Source: Phycisphaeraceae bacterium (GTDB lineage: Bacteria; Planctomycetota; Phycisphaerae; Phycisphaerales; UBA1924). Taken from it: a stretch of 64,000 nt of DNA. The stretch spans positions 88,128-152,127 of the forward strand of contig JACKHA010000004.1 in assembly GCA_020639215.1 (NCBI GenBank), given 5' to 3'. Positions 32,425 to 41,654 of the stretch are shown here, piece by piece (position 1 is the first letter of the stretch; every line of letters starts with the position of its first letter). Below the pieces are notes generated by a model. It saw only the letters and a program-made list of their open reading frames with translations. It did no database searches and was not told the DNA's origin. The position numbers and the translations under genes were made by a program.

Positions 32425-35049
32425 TCAGCAGCCGGCGGAGAAGATCGCCAGGTAGTAGAAGAAGTCGTTGTTGTCGATGATGCCGTTGGGCACGCCGTAG
32501 CCCGGCTGTCCGGCGATGGCGCCGGTTGTGAGGTCGGCGACGGCGGCGTTGCCCGCGGCGAACTGGGCGAGGTAGTAGAAGAAGTCGTCGTTGTTCAAGA
32601 CGCCGTTGGGCACGCCGTAGCCAGGCTGCCCGGCAACGGCGCCGGTGGTCAGGTCGGGCTGGCAGGTCCCGCCGCCGACCATGATCGTCTGGTTGATGAC
32701 GCCTTCGAAGGACTCGCCGTAGGAGTTGCTGGCGATGGCGACGCTGACGACGAACGGCCCTGCGACGGCAGGGGCCTGCAGCGTCCACGACGCCGGTGCG
32801 GAGGCCCCGTCGGCGATGGTGCCAAGGGCCATCGGGTTGGCGCCCGAGACCAGGCCCGCGCCCGAGACGGTGGCTATGACGTTGTGGGCGTTGAGGTCGC
32901 CGGTGTTCTGGATGGTCGCGTTGACCACGAACGTCTGGCCCGGCGCGACGCTGACGGGCGCCCCGATCGAGCCGGCGAACACGGGGCCTGTGGCGGCCAC
33001 GAAGTTCTCCTGCGTGGCCAGCGCGAACTCCTCGGTCGGCACGTCGGGGTCGAAGGTGCCGAAGGCCTCGACCTTGAGCACGACGATGGCGTCCTGGTCG
33101 ACGTCGAGCTGCTCGACGTTGTCGATGGGGCTGGCCGACGAGGCGATCATCGCGTTGCTGGCCTCGTTCCAGGCGGTGAGGTCCAGGTCGGAGAGCGACT
33201 CGATCTGGGTGGGGAAGGTCGCGCCGTTGTACGCGACGTGGCGTCGCCAGACGAGGGTGGCCTTCTCGTTCTCGAACATCTGGCCGACATAGAGGCGGAA
33301 GTCGGCGTTCTCGGGGGCGGGGGGGACCGAGTCGACGAAGTAGTCCAGGCCATGGGTGTAGGCGCGCCCGAGGTTCAGGTAGCCCCAGCCGTAGCGCCGG
33401 CTCCAGAACGAGCCGTCGACCCAGAAGTCGTCGGTCGTGGTGGAGGTGTTGTTCTCGTTGATGGCGTCGGCGGTGTTGATGAGGATGGCCTTGCCAGCGG
33501 TGACGTTGTTCACGCCCAAGTCGTAGAGCAGGACGATGCTGGCGCCGGTGTGGGGCGAGGCCGAGGACGTGCCCCCGATGTTGCTGAACCCGCCGCTGGT
33601 GTTGGTGGACATCGAGTTGTTGCCCGGGGCTGCGATGTCGGGCTTCTTGCGTCCGGCGACGGTGCCGCCGGTGGAGGACGACGAGGTGATGCGGTGTGTG
33701 GTGCGGTTCTGGCTGTTGAAGTCGTCCATGTTGGCGCTGGCCATGAGGTTGTAGGCCGGCGCGGGGTGCGTGATGGTGATGCCGGTCGCGGACCACCCGC
33801 CGTTGCCGGTGGATTTGGAGACCATGTAGGCGAAGGTGTCGATGACGCCGTCGAAGAACTGGTCGGTGGTGGAGTAGTCGCTCGAGTTGGCGGTGCCGTT
33901 GCCGAAGGAGTAGTTGACGTTCTCGGGCTCGCCGGTGGAGGCGATGTAGTCCATGCCGGGCATGGAGGTGGTGATGGAGCCGGCGATGGCGGCGACGATG
34001 GTGTCGCAGCCGAACGCCATGCCGGTGAAGGTGGAGTCGGTGGAGGCCATGATGCCGGCCATGCCCGTGCCGTGCCCGTTGGTGTCGCCCCCGCCGAAGT
34101 TGGAGAGGAAGGGGTGGGAGACCAGGGCCGGGTGCGTGTTGAACACGCCGGTGTCGAGCACGCCAACGTCGAACACGCCGCCGGTGATGTTGTTGGCCCA
34201 GAAGCCGGTAACCAGGCCGAGCGAGTGCTTGTGGTTGTCGAGTTCGGGCGCGCCGGGATGGTCGATGTCGATCGTGGCCACCAGCGGGTGCTGCGCGATG
34301 GCGGCGATCTGCGCGGCCGGGAGGCGTGCGCCCACGACGCTGACCGCGGCGGCGCGGCTGGTGACCTGCCCGCCCATCATTGTGATGAACGCCGCGAGCG
34401 CGTCATGGTCGGGCTGGACGCTGGCGGCGATGCGGCGGTGGGTCTCCTGGCGGAGTGACCGCTCGAGGTCGTCGAGCTGGGCGGCCAGGGCGCGGCGCTG
34501 GGCGATTGCGCCCTCGTCGAGCACGCCCGGCACCATCGGGGCGTCGGCGTTGGTGGGCATCGAGGGGCGGGCCATGACGCTGCCCGAGATGGCGCGCATC
34601 TGGCGGCCGAGCTCGTCGATGCGGGCCACGACCGGGGCGAGGTCCTGGCGCACCTGGCGGGCGATGACGCTCGCCGGCTGCGGGCGGAGCAGGATCGCCA
34701 CGTCGATGGAGTCGGTCGCCCGGGCCTGGGCCAGCGCGCCCGCGAGGGCGGGCTGGATGATCTGCGGCGGCTGGGCGGCGATGAGGGCCCGGAACTCCGC
34801 GTCGGTCAGCCACTGCTGGCCGACCCCGAAGCGCGTGACTTCCTGCCCGTTCTCATACGACTTCTGGACAGCGTACAGCCCGCCGTTGTGCTCGACGTAC
34901 TGGCCCCAGCCCGGCGCGGCCGGGGAGAGGTCCAGCATCTGGGCCGAGGCGACGCCCGGCAGGGCCAGCAGCCCGGCGGCGGCGTGGAGCAGAGCGGTTC
35001 GGGCGGGACGGTTGAGGGAACAGGTGGCGGTGCGATGGCTCGGGCGCAT
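32425..35049 (-). CDS. Secreted subtilisin-family (S8) protease with GC-type dockerin
   Basis: An 874-residue protein with a signal peptide (AAAGLLALPGVASAQ) and an N-terminal region of ~240 residues that looks like a propeptide (helical, Arg/Gln-rich). The catalytic triad is complete: Asp299 (DVGVLDTGVFNTHP), His326 (GDTNGHGTGMAGIMAS) and Ser495 (NIGGTSSASPHTGAS). Residues about 690-790 form a CARDB/Ig-like beta domain (PGQTFVVNATIQNTGDLNAH). The dockerin doublet (GAVAGQ and GAIAGQ types, second with IIDNND) ends SAGC. It is probably displayed on the surface to degrade proteins or mature its neighbours. ATG 35049 has GGGAG. Confidence 0.88.
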   Translation of the reverse strand: MRPSHRTATCSLNRPARTALLHAAAGLLALPGVASAQMLDLSPAAPGWGQYVEHNGGLYAVQKSYENGQEVTRFGVGQQWLTDAEFRALIAAQPPQIIQPALAGALAQARATDSIDVAILLRPQPASVIARQVRQDLAPVVARIDELGRQMRAISGSVMARPSMPTNADAPMVPGVLDEGAIAQRRALAAQLDDLERSLRQETHRRIAASVQPDHDALAAFITMMGGQVTSRAAAVSVVGARLPAAQIAAIAQHPLVATIDIDHPGAPELDNHKHSLGLVTGFWANNITGGVFDVGVLDTGVFNTHPALVSHPFLSNFGGGDTNGHGTGMAGIMASTDSTFTGMAFGCDTIVAAIAGSITTSMPGMDYIASTGEPENVNYSFGNGTANSSDYSTTDQFFDGVIDTFAYMVSKSTGNGGWSATGITITHPAPAYNLMASANMDDFNSQNRTTHRITSSSSTGGTVAGRKKPDIAAPGNNSMSTNTSGGFSNIGGTSSASPHTGASIVLLYDLGVNNVTAGKAILINTADAINENNTSTTTDDFWVDGSFWSRRYGWGYLNLGRAYTHGLDYFVDSVPPAPENADFRLYVGQMFENEKATLVWRRHVAYNGATFPTQIESLSDLDLTAWNEASNAMIASSASPIDNVEQLDVDQDAIVVLKVEAFGTFDPDVPTEEFALATQENFVAATGPVFAGSIGAPVSVAPGQTFVVNATIQNTGDLNAHNVIATVSGAGLVSGANPMALGTIADGASAPASWTLQAPAVAGPFVVSVAIASNSYGESFEGVINQTIMVGGGTCQPDLTTGAVAGQPGYGVPNGVLNNDDFFYYLAQFAAGNAAVADLTTGAIAGQPGYGVPNGIIDNNDFFYYLAIFSAGC

Positions 35050-35120
35050 GCGGATCTCCCTGGGGATGCGGTGCGTGGGTTGGTCGCAAGACGGGGGCTG
35101 GGCCCCGGCTGATCGGACGC

Positions 35121-35150
35121 AAAAAGACCGGGGGCGCGGCCCCCCGGTCT
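35121..35150 (-). terminator. Intrinsic terminator of the giant repeat gene
   Basis: On the minus strand a 10-bp stem AGACCGGGGG/CCCCCGGTCT with a 6-nt loop is followed by UUUUU. It lies between the 35226 stop and the subtilase start. Confidence 0.85.
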
Positions 35151-35225
35151 GGGATTCAGTCTACCAGATGTCCGCAGCCAGCCGGAAGCGGTTTTTCGCG
35201 AAGACACGCGGGCCGCGCATACGGC

Positions 35226-38200
35226 TCAGCACCCGCCCGCGAACAGGCTCAGGTAGTAGAAGAAGTCGTCGTTGGTGAGCACACCGTTGGGCACGCCGAA
35301 GCCGGGCTGGCCGGGGATGGCGCCCGTGGTCAGGTCGGCGTCGGGGTCGCCTGCGGCGAAGATGCCCAGGTAGAAGAAGAAGTCGTCGTTGTTGAGCACG
35401 CCGTTCGGGACGCCGTACCCGGCCTGGCCCACGATCGCGCCGGTGGTCAGGTCGGGCGGGCAGTGGAACCAGATGTCAACGGCGGTGGGGAGGTAGACGA
35501 CGCGCATGGCCACGCCCGCGGGCAGCGGAGGCCGGACGACGGTGTCGAAGCGCCCGGTGACGCTCGTGCCGGCCATGATCCGCATGTTGTCCTGGCGGGC
35601 CGGGACGTACGGGGCCAGCAGGGAGACGTCGAGCGTGCCGTCGAGGTCGATGTTGGTCGTGCCCACATTGGTGAAGCGGTCGAAGGCTGTGGTCCCCGTG
35701 CCGCCGATCTCAACGAAGATGGTGCCGTCGGCGTGGTTGGTGAAGTTGCCGACGAGCTGCACGGTGCCGGGCCCGCTGTTGCCCGGCGCGATGTCGGAGC
35801 GGTTGATGAACGCGCCGTTCGCCTCGATCCGGCCCACGCCGGTGAGGGTGTGGGGCGGGACGTGCGTGACCGTGGCGCCCGGTTCGGCGACCAGACGTGA
35901 GAAGGTGCCGGTCGTTCTGAGCTCCACGCTCCCCGTTCCGCCGAGCGTTCCGGTCTGGTTGAACCGCAGATCGGTCTGCGAGCCGATGCTGTTCGGGTTG
36001 ACGCGGATCAGCCCGTTGTTGACAAGCCCGGCGCCCTCGACGTTCAGGTCGTGCCCCGCGTTCACGTCGGTGTCGGTGTTGAGCGTGACGTTGCGGAGCG
36101 TCGAGGCGCCCGCGGCCGTGTGGAGCATCCCGCCGCCGCTTCCGTTGATCGAGCCGCCATCGATCGTGGCGTTGCTCAGCGTGACGATCGCGTCCGCCCC
36201 CGTCGCGTTGATCACGCCCCCGCCGGTCTGGTCGATCGTGATGGACGTGATCGAGAGCTCGGATCCGGCGGCGGCCTCGATGGTCGCGTTGTTGTCCTTG
36301 TCGGAGGTCTGGAGCACGAGCGGGAAGTTGTTCACGCCGAACGAGTCGTCGGCCGAGATCGTCCCGTTGTTGATGAGGCTGGCGTTGACCTGCCCCGTGC
36401 CCCGGATGAGGTGCCCGGCGGCATGGGTGATGGTGGCGCCCGCGAGCGTGTTGAGGACGGAGAATACGCCGTTGGCGCCCAGGCGGACCTCGCCCGTGCC
36501 GTCGAGCGCGCCGGAGTTCTGGAATCGGAGGACGGCGGTCGAGCCGATGATCGCGGGGTTGACCCGGAGCAGGCCGTTGTTGGTCAGGCCGGTTCCGGTG
36601 ATCTGCAGCGTGCGTGCGTTGGGCACCTCGCCGTCGGCGTCGAGCGTGACCGAGTCGAACGTGCTGGTGCCCGAGGCCAGCGCGTAGGTCCCGCCGCCCG
36701 TGCCGATGATTGAGCCGCCCAGCAGGGTGGCGTTTGTGAACGAGACAAGCGCGTCCGCGCCGGTGGCCCGCAGGTCGCCCCCGCCGGTCTGGTCGACGGT
36801 GATGCCGGTGATGAACAGCTCGGAGCCGGTGACGGCCTCCATGTTCGCGTTGTTCACCTTGTTCGCGGTCTGGAGGACGAGTGGGAAGTTGTTCTGGCCG
36901 ACGGCGTCGTTCGCGACAATGTCGCCATCGTTGACCAGGAGCGCGTTGATCTGGCCCGAGCCGCGGATCAGGTGCCCGGCCTCGTGCGTGATGGTCACGC
37001 CGGCGGCGGAGTTGACCTGGGAAAACGCCCCCGTGGTGCCCAGGCGGACCTCGCCCGCGCCCCCGAGCGTGCCGTCGGCGTCGAACCGCAGGATCGCGGT
37101 CGAGCCGATCTGGGCGGGGTTGATTCGATACAGCCCATTGTTCATCAGCCCCGCGCCGGTGACCACGACGGTCCGACCGGCGTTGTGGTCGGTTGGTGCG
37201 TTGAGAATCACGCTGTCGAGAACGCTCGTGCCGGAGGTGATGTCCAGCACGCCCGCGCCCGTCGCGTTGACGCTGCCGCCGAGGATCGTGGCGTTGGTCA
37301 GGCCGATCGTGCCCCCGTCGGCCAGCAGCACGCCGCCGCCGGTCTGGTCGACGGTAATGCCGTTGATGGCCAGCGTGGATCCGGGCGCCGCCTCCATCGA
37401 AGTGTTGTTGACCTTGGCGGAAGTCGTCAGCGTGAGGTCGGTGCCGGTGGTGGCGACGGACACGTCCGCCCGGACCGTGCCCTGGTTGGTCATGCTGGCG
37501 TTGATCGTCCCGACGCCGCGGATCGTGTGCCCGGCGCCGTTTGTCATGGAGACGCCGGCCGCGGTGTTGAGCTGGGAGAGCGTGCCGATGGTCCGCATGC
37601 GGAGCTCGCCGGAGCCGCCCAGGATGCCGCTCTCGTCGAACCGCATGATCGCGGTGGCGCCGACACCCTCGTCGTTGAGGAAGGTGGTCCCGTTGTTGGT
37701 GTAGCCCCCGGTGATCGCCAGCGTCTCGCTCGCGGTGACGAACACCGGCGCGTTGCTCGTGACGCCCGTGAACGTGGACGTTCCCGACAGCGTCATGAAC
37801 GACCCGGAACCCGTCGTGTTGATCTGCCCGCCAACGAGCGACAACCCCGTCGCACGGAACACCCCGCCGTCGCACAGAAGCTGCCCGCCCCCGGTCTGGT
37901 CGATCTCCATCGACGAGAAATCGAGCGTGCTGGCGGCCCGGGTCGCGATCGTGCCGAAGTTCGCGCAGTCCTGGGCCGGGGCGAACTGCAGCGAGTCCGT
38001 TCCGCCGACGCGGACCGACGAGTCCGCCGCGATGATCCCCATGTTCATGGTCGGGACCGCGATCTGGCCCACGCCCCGGACCGTGTGCATCGATCCGTTG
38101 GCGAACATCCCCACGCCCGACGTAAACAGCCGCGCAAGCGACCCGCCGGTGCGGAGCTGGATCTCCCCCGAGCCGTCCATCGACACCGTGCCGACCACGG

Positions 38201-38558
38201 CGAACGAGGTCGCGGCCCCGATGCCGTTCGGGTTGACCTGGACCAGCCCGTTGTTCGTGCTGGCCGCGTTGAGCGTGATCGAGCGCCCGCCCTCGACGTC
38301 CAGCGTCGCCATGGCGTTGGTGATGTTCAATGCCCCGATGAGAGGGCTGATCACCGGTGCGGTGCCAAGCGAGACGGTGTACGCCCCGGCCCCGCCCAGG
38401 ATCGCGTCCTCGCCCGCGTTATCGGGCACGTTCATCGGGCTCCAGTTGGCGGCGTTGCCCCAGGCGCCGGAGCCGGCGGCCCACATGATCGGTTGGGCGG
38501 AAACAACGGCCGTGGTGCCACAGCACAACGCCAGCGCGAGCGCGGAACGGGTCTTCAT
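35226..38558 (-). CDS. Giant secreted repeat protein (autotransporter-like beta-helix) with GC-type dockerin
   Basis: A 1110-residue protein. Signal peptide SALALALCCGTTAVVSAQP, then MWAAGSGAWGNAANWSPMNV, the opening typical of autotransporter-associated/G8-like beta-helix domains. At least four repeats of about 155-160 residues follow, each with ITVDQTGGG, AGHLIRGxGQINA, ILRFDxDGTLGGAGEVRLG and NNGLxRVNPxxIGS. This regular pattern indicates a long right-handed beta-helix stalk. The dockerin pair is diverged (GAIVGQAGYG; GAIPGQPGFG, LFAGGC). ATG 38558 has GGAGG 6 nt upstream. Probably an adhesin or stalk; no catalytic motif. Confidence 0.8.
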   Translation of the reverse strand: MKTRSALALALCCGTTAVVSAQPIMWAAGSGAWGNAANWSPMNVPDNAGEDAILGGAGAYTVSLGTAPVISPLIGALNITNAMATLDVEGGRSITLNAASTNNGLVQVNPNGIGAATSFAVVGTVSMDGSGEIQLRTGGSLARLFTSGVGMFANGSMHTVRGVGQIAVPTMNMGIIAADSSVRVGGTDSLQFAPAQDCANFGTIATRAASTLDFSSMEIDQTGGGQLLCDGGVFRATGLSLVGGQINTTGSGSFMTLSGTSTFTGVTSNAPVFVTASETLAITGGYTNNGTTFLNDEGVGATAIMRFDESGILGGSGELRMRTIGTLSQLNTAAGVSMTNGAGHTIRGVGTINASMTNQGTVRADVSVATTGTDLTLTTSAKVNNTSMEAAPGSTLAINGITVDQTGGGVLLADGGTIGLTNATILGGSVNATGAGVLDITSGTSVLDSVILNAPTDHNAGRTVVVTGAGLMNNGLYRINPAQIGSTAILRFDADGTLGGAGEVRLGTTGAFSQVNSAAGVTITHEAGHLIRGSGQINALLVNDGDIVANDAVGQNNFPLVLQTANKVNNANMEAVTGSELFITGITVDQTGGGDLRATGADALVSFTNATLLGGSIIGTGGGTYALASGTSTFDSVTLDADGEVPNARTLQITGTGLTNNGLLRVNPAIIGSTAVLRFQNSGALDGTGEVRLGANGVFSVLNTLAGATITHAAGHLIRGTGQVNASLINNGTISADDSFGVNNFPLVLQTSDKDNNATIEAAAGSELSITSITIDQTGGGVINATGADAIVTLSNATIDGGSINGSGGGMLHTAAGASTLRNVTLNTDTDVNAGHDLNVEGAGLVNNGLIRVNPNSIGSQTDLRFNQTGTLGGTGSVELRTTGTFSRLVAEPGATVTHVPPHTLTGVGRIEANGAFINRSDIAPGNSGPGTVQLVGNFTNHADGTIFVEIGGTGTTAFDRFTNVGTTNIDLDGTLDVSLLAPYVPARQDNMRIMAGTSVTGRFDTVVRPPLPAGVAMRVVYLPTAVDIWFHCPPDLTTGAIVGQAGYGVPNGVLNNDDFFFYLGIFAAGDPDADLTTGAIPGQPGFGVPNGVLTNDDFFYYLSLFAGGC

Positions 38559-38667
38559 CTCTCGCACCTCCGAGGGGACGCGCCCACACCCCGGCCAGCG
38601 ACGGAGCCGCCGGGAGCCAACGCGCCACCAAACTTCAGGCTAGCGAAATGCCGGGAGGGGTCAACGC

Positions 38668-38692
38668 AAAAACCCCCGGTGTACGGGGGTTT
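38668..38692. terminator. Hairpin terminator after the HAF-repeat copy 1 gene
   Basis: AAACCCCCG-GTGTA-CGGGGGTTT is a perfect 9-bp stem with A and T tracts on both sides, so it could act in either direction. It follows the minus-strand gene ending at 38731. Confidence 0.8.
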
Positions 38693-38730
38693 CAGGGGTT
38701 GCCTTGGGCTGTGAATGTGGGCAAGCCGGA

Positions 38731-40092
38731 TCAGCAGCCCGCGGCGAAGATGGCGAGGTAATAGAAGAAGTCGTCGTTGTTCAGGATGCCGTTGGGCACG
38801 CCGTAGCCCGGCTGGCCCGCGACGGCGCCGGTGGTCAGATCGGCCACGGCGAGATTCGCAGCGGCGAACTGGGCGAGGTAATAGAAGAAGTCATCGTTGT
38901 TGAGCACGCCGTTGGGCACGCCGTAACCCGGCTGGCCAGCCACGGCACCGGTGGTCAGATCGGACGGGCACGCCGAGCCCCGCGGGATGTGGATGATGAA
39001 CGAGCGCCGGAAGTACGGATCCAGCGCATCCTTGCCCGAGCCGACGATGTACTCGCCGTTCCCAGAGATCGCGTAGATGCCGTCGATCATGAAGTTCTGA
39101 GGAAGCGTGATGTTCGCGGCCGCCAGCACGTCGACCAGATCCTCGAGGCCGTCGCCCCGCCAGATGAACCCGGTGGCGTTCGAGAACGGCCCGTTGTCCG
39201 AGAAGTAGTTGTTGCCGACGATGACCTGGCCGTCGTCCGACACGCCCGTGGCCCAAACGAGCGAGCCGAGCCCCTGGGGCGTGTTGGGCAGCGTGCCGAG
39301 AAGGTGCTCGTCGTACGAAGCGCCGTTCCAGACCCAGCGGGCGGCCACGCGCGAGGGATTCAGGACCGGGCCGGTGGATGTGGAGCCGACAATCACGCTC
39401 CCGTCGCTGTTGACGAAGGTGGCATCGCAGAACGCCTCGGAAGGCGACAGGACCATGCGGGTTCCCTGCCGCCACACGTTCGGCTGCCACACGCCGTCGG
39501 GGCGCTCGGCCCAGCCGACGGCGACCGAGCCGTCCTGGTTGGCGTGGTTGACCCGCGCCGCTCTCCCGTCCGGGTTGCCCAGCGCCACAACACCGGTCGT
39601 CTGGCTCCAGGCCGCGCCGGCGGCCGAACCCGGCGCGGGCTTCCAATAGAACCCAACGACGGTCGAGCCGTCGCCCGAGAGTCCCCAGGCCGACCCGTAG
39701 GAAAGGTCGAGGGTGATTCCGTTCGGCGCGGTCGGGGGGATCAGGTCCTGCCAGCCCTGGCCGACGGTCCACAGGCCCCAAGTGATCATCGTGCCCGACG
39801 CGTCCAGGATCGTCGCCGAGACGCGCGATCCATCGTCCGAGCAATCCGGGGTGCCCGCGCCGCGCCCGAGCGGCAGGAACGTGTCGCGCCCGAGTCGCTC
39901 GACGCCCGTGTCCGCGGTCCAACGGAACGTCTCGTACGACCAGTCGCCCGTGACGTTGCCGACGACGACCGCGCCGTCATCGGAGATATCCGTCGCGGCG
40001 ATCCCGTCGCCGATGAACGTGAGCGTGACCTGGGCGGAACACGCCGAGCCGGCGCCCAGCAGCAACGCCGCGGCAAGAGGCAATGATCGCAT
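38731..40092 (-). CDS. Secreted HAF-repeat protein with GC-type dockerin, tandem copy 1
   Basis: A 453-residue protein with signal peptide LPLAAALLLGAGSACSAQ. The mature part has propeller-like HAF repeats (ATDISDDGAVVVGNVTGDWS, ETFRWTADTGVERLG, GLSGDGSTVVGFYWK, ATGVSDDGQVIVGNNYF, YAISGNGEYIVGSGKDALDP), as in extracellular HAF-family proteins. The dockerin doublet is GAVAGQPGYGVPNG, bracketed by ACPSDLTT and AAGC. It is about 75% identical to copy 2 by eye and exactly the same length. AAGGAG precedes ATG 40092. Both genes may be one transcript, 56 bp apart. Confidence 0.8.
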   Translation of the reverse strand: MRSLPLAAALLLGAGSACSAQVTLTFIGDGIAATDISDDGAVVVGNVTGDWSYETFRWTADTGVERLGRDTFLPLGRGAGTPDCSDDGSRVSATILDASGTMITWGLWTVGQGWQDLIPPTAPNGITLDLSYGSAWGLSGDGSTVVGFYWKPAPGSAAGAAWSQTTGVVALGNPDGRAARVNHANQDGSVAVGWAERPDGVWQPNVWRQGTRMVLSPSEAFCDATFVNSDGSVIVGSTSTGPVLNPSRVAARWVWNGASYDEHLLGTLPNTPQGLGSLVWATGVSDDGQVIVGNNYFSDNGPFSNATGFIWRGDGLEDLVDVLAAANITLPQNFMIDGIYAISGNGEYIVGSGKDALDPYFRRSFIIHIPRGSACPSDLTTGAVAGQPGYGVPNGVLNNDDFFYYLAQFAAANLAVADLTTGAVAGQPGYGVPNGILNNDDFFYYLAIFAAGC

Positions 40093-40148
40093 CCGATGGC
40101 TCCTTCGTGCTGTGACGCCTCGCGGGTGGTGTGTGGATCGGTGATCGA

Positions 40149-41510
40149 TCAGCAGCCGGCGGCGAAGATGGCCAGGTAGTAGAAGAAGTCGTCGTTGGTC
40201 AGCACGCCGTTGGGCACGCCGTAGCCCGGCTGGCCCGCCACGGCCCCCGTGGTGAGGTCCGCCACCGCGAGGTTGCCCGCGGCGAACTGGGCCAGGTAGT
40301 AGAAGAAGTCGTCGTTGGAGAGCACGCCGTTGGGCTCGCCGTAGCCCGGCTGGCCGGCGACGGCGCCGGTGGTCAGGTCCGGCGGGCACGCCGAGCCCCG
40401 CGGGATGTGGATGATGAACGAGCGCCGGAAGAACGGGTCGAGCGCGTCCTTGCCCGAGCCGACGATGTACTCGCCATCGCCCGAGACCGCGTAGATGCCG
40501 TCGATCATGAAGTTCTCGGGCAGCGTGACGCCCCCGGCGTTGAGAACGTCGACAAGGTCCTCCATGCCGTTGCCGCGCCAGATGAACCCGGTGGCGTTCG
40601 AGAACGGCCCGTTGTTCTGGAAGTAGTTGTTGCCGACGATGACCTGGCCGTCGTCCGAGACGCCGTTGGCCCAGACCAGCGCGTTGAATCCCTGCGGCGT
40701 GTTCGGGAGCGTGCCGAGCAGCTCTTCGGTGTACGACGAGCCGTTCCAGACCCAGCGGGCCGCCACGCGCGAGATGTTCAGCAGGGGGCCCGTCTGGGAG
40801 TACCCGACGATCGTCGTGCCGTCGCCCGAAACGGCCTCGGCCATGCACGAGACGAGTGTGTCGGTCAGCACGGTGCGGATGCCGTCGCGCCACACCGTTG
40901 GCTGCCACGCGCCGTCGAATCGCTCGCCCCACCCGACGCTGATCGAACCGTCAAGGTTGGTGTGGTTGACACGGGCGCTCTTGCCGGTGGGATTGCCCAG
41001 GGGCACGAGCCCGTTGGCCTGCGACCACGCCGCGGCACCCGCCGAGCCCGGCGCGGTCTTCCAGTAGAACCCGACGACGGTCGAACCATCGCCCGAGATG
41101 CCCCAGACGGATCCGAGCGAGTTGTCCAGAACGATCCCGTTCGGCGCGGTCGGGGGGATCAGGTCCTGCCAACCCTGCCCGTCGATCCACAGTCCCCAGG
41201 TCGCGGTGGTGCCCGCGGCGTTGATGATCGTCGCCGAGACCCGCGATCCGTCGTTGGAGCAGTCGGGCGTGCCCGCGCCCGTCCCGATCACGGGCACCGT
41301 GGCGCGTCCCAGGCGAACCACGCCCGTGCCCGCGGTCCATCGGAACGTCTCGTACGAGCCATCGAACGTGACATTGCCGACGACGACCGAGCCGTCGTCG
41401 GAGATGTCCGTCGCGGCGATCCCGTCGCCGATGAAGGTGAGAGTAACCTGGGCGCTGCAGGCCGAGCCGGCGGCCAGCAGCATCGCCGCCGCGATTGGCA
41501 GTGATCGCAT
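40149..41510 (-). CDS. Secreted HAF-repeat protein with GC-type dockerin, tandem copy 2
   Basis: A 453-residue paralogue of the downstream gene. The signal peptide (LPIAAAMLLAAGSACSAQ) and QVTLTFIGDGIAATDISDDG are nearly unchanged, while the loop around residues 60-75 (VVRLGRATVPVIGTGAGTPD) has diverged. The dockerin repeats differ from copy 1 mainly at GEPNGVLSNDD and GVLTNDD. Equal length (1362 bp) with no net indels points to a fairly recent tandem duplication under selection. AAAGGAG lies 8-9 nt before ATG 41510. Confidence 0.8.
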   Translation of the reverse strand: MRSLPIAAAMLLAAGSACSAQVTLTFIGDGIAATDISDDGSVVVGNVTFDGSYETFRWTAGTGVVRLGRATVPVIGTGAGTPDCSNDGSRVSATIINAAGTTATWGLWIDGQGWQDLIPPTAPNGIVLDNSLGSVWGISGDGSTVVGFYWKTAPGSAGAAAWSQANGLVPLGNPTGKSARVNHTNLDGSISVGWGERFDGAWQPTVWRDGIRTVLTDTLVSCMAEAVSGDGTTIVGYSQTGPLLNISRVAARWVWNGSSYTEELLGTLPNTPQGFNALVWANGVSDDGQVIVGNNYFQNNGPFSNATGFIWRGNGMEDLVDVLNAGGVTLPENFMIDGIYAVSGDGEYIVGSGKDALDPFFRRSFIIHIPRGSACPPDLTTGAVAGQPGYGEPNGVLSNDDFFYYLAQFAAGNLAVADLTTGAVAGQPGYGVPNGVLTNDDFFYYLAIFAAGC

Positions 41511-41580
41511 CCGTTTGCTCCTTTGACGCGGGACCGGAACCACGAGGGGTGTTCAAGACCGAAGTCGGTCGAACCCGGGA

Positions 41581-41598
41581 CGCCCGCCGAGGCGGGCG
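41581..41598. terminator. Short hairpin between the HAF pair and the PEP-CTERM gene
   Basis: CGCCCGCC-GA-GGCGGGCG is a perfect 8-bp stem with a 2-nt centre, downstream of the PEP-CTERM gene. There is no U-tract. Nearby, GACCGA-AG-TCGGTC (41557-41570) is another small palindrome in front of the HAF gene and could be an operator. Confidence 0.45.
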
Positions 41599-41654
41599 CG
41601 ATCGATGCTCGACACCCGAGCCGAGGCCCGGGCCCCAGGAAGGAGGGTGACTGT

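Noticed and set aside
28600..32650. Regularly spaced near-identical DNA at gene ends, resembling an array of direct repeats
   Set aside because: These are the dockerin-coding 3' ends, in frame and with gene-length spacing; there is no CRISPR repeat-spacer structure.
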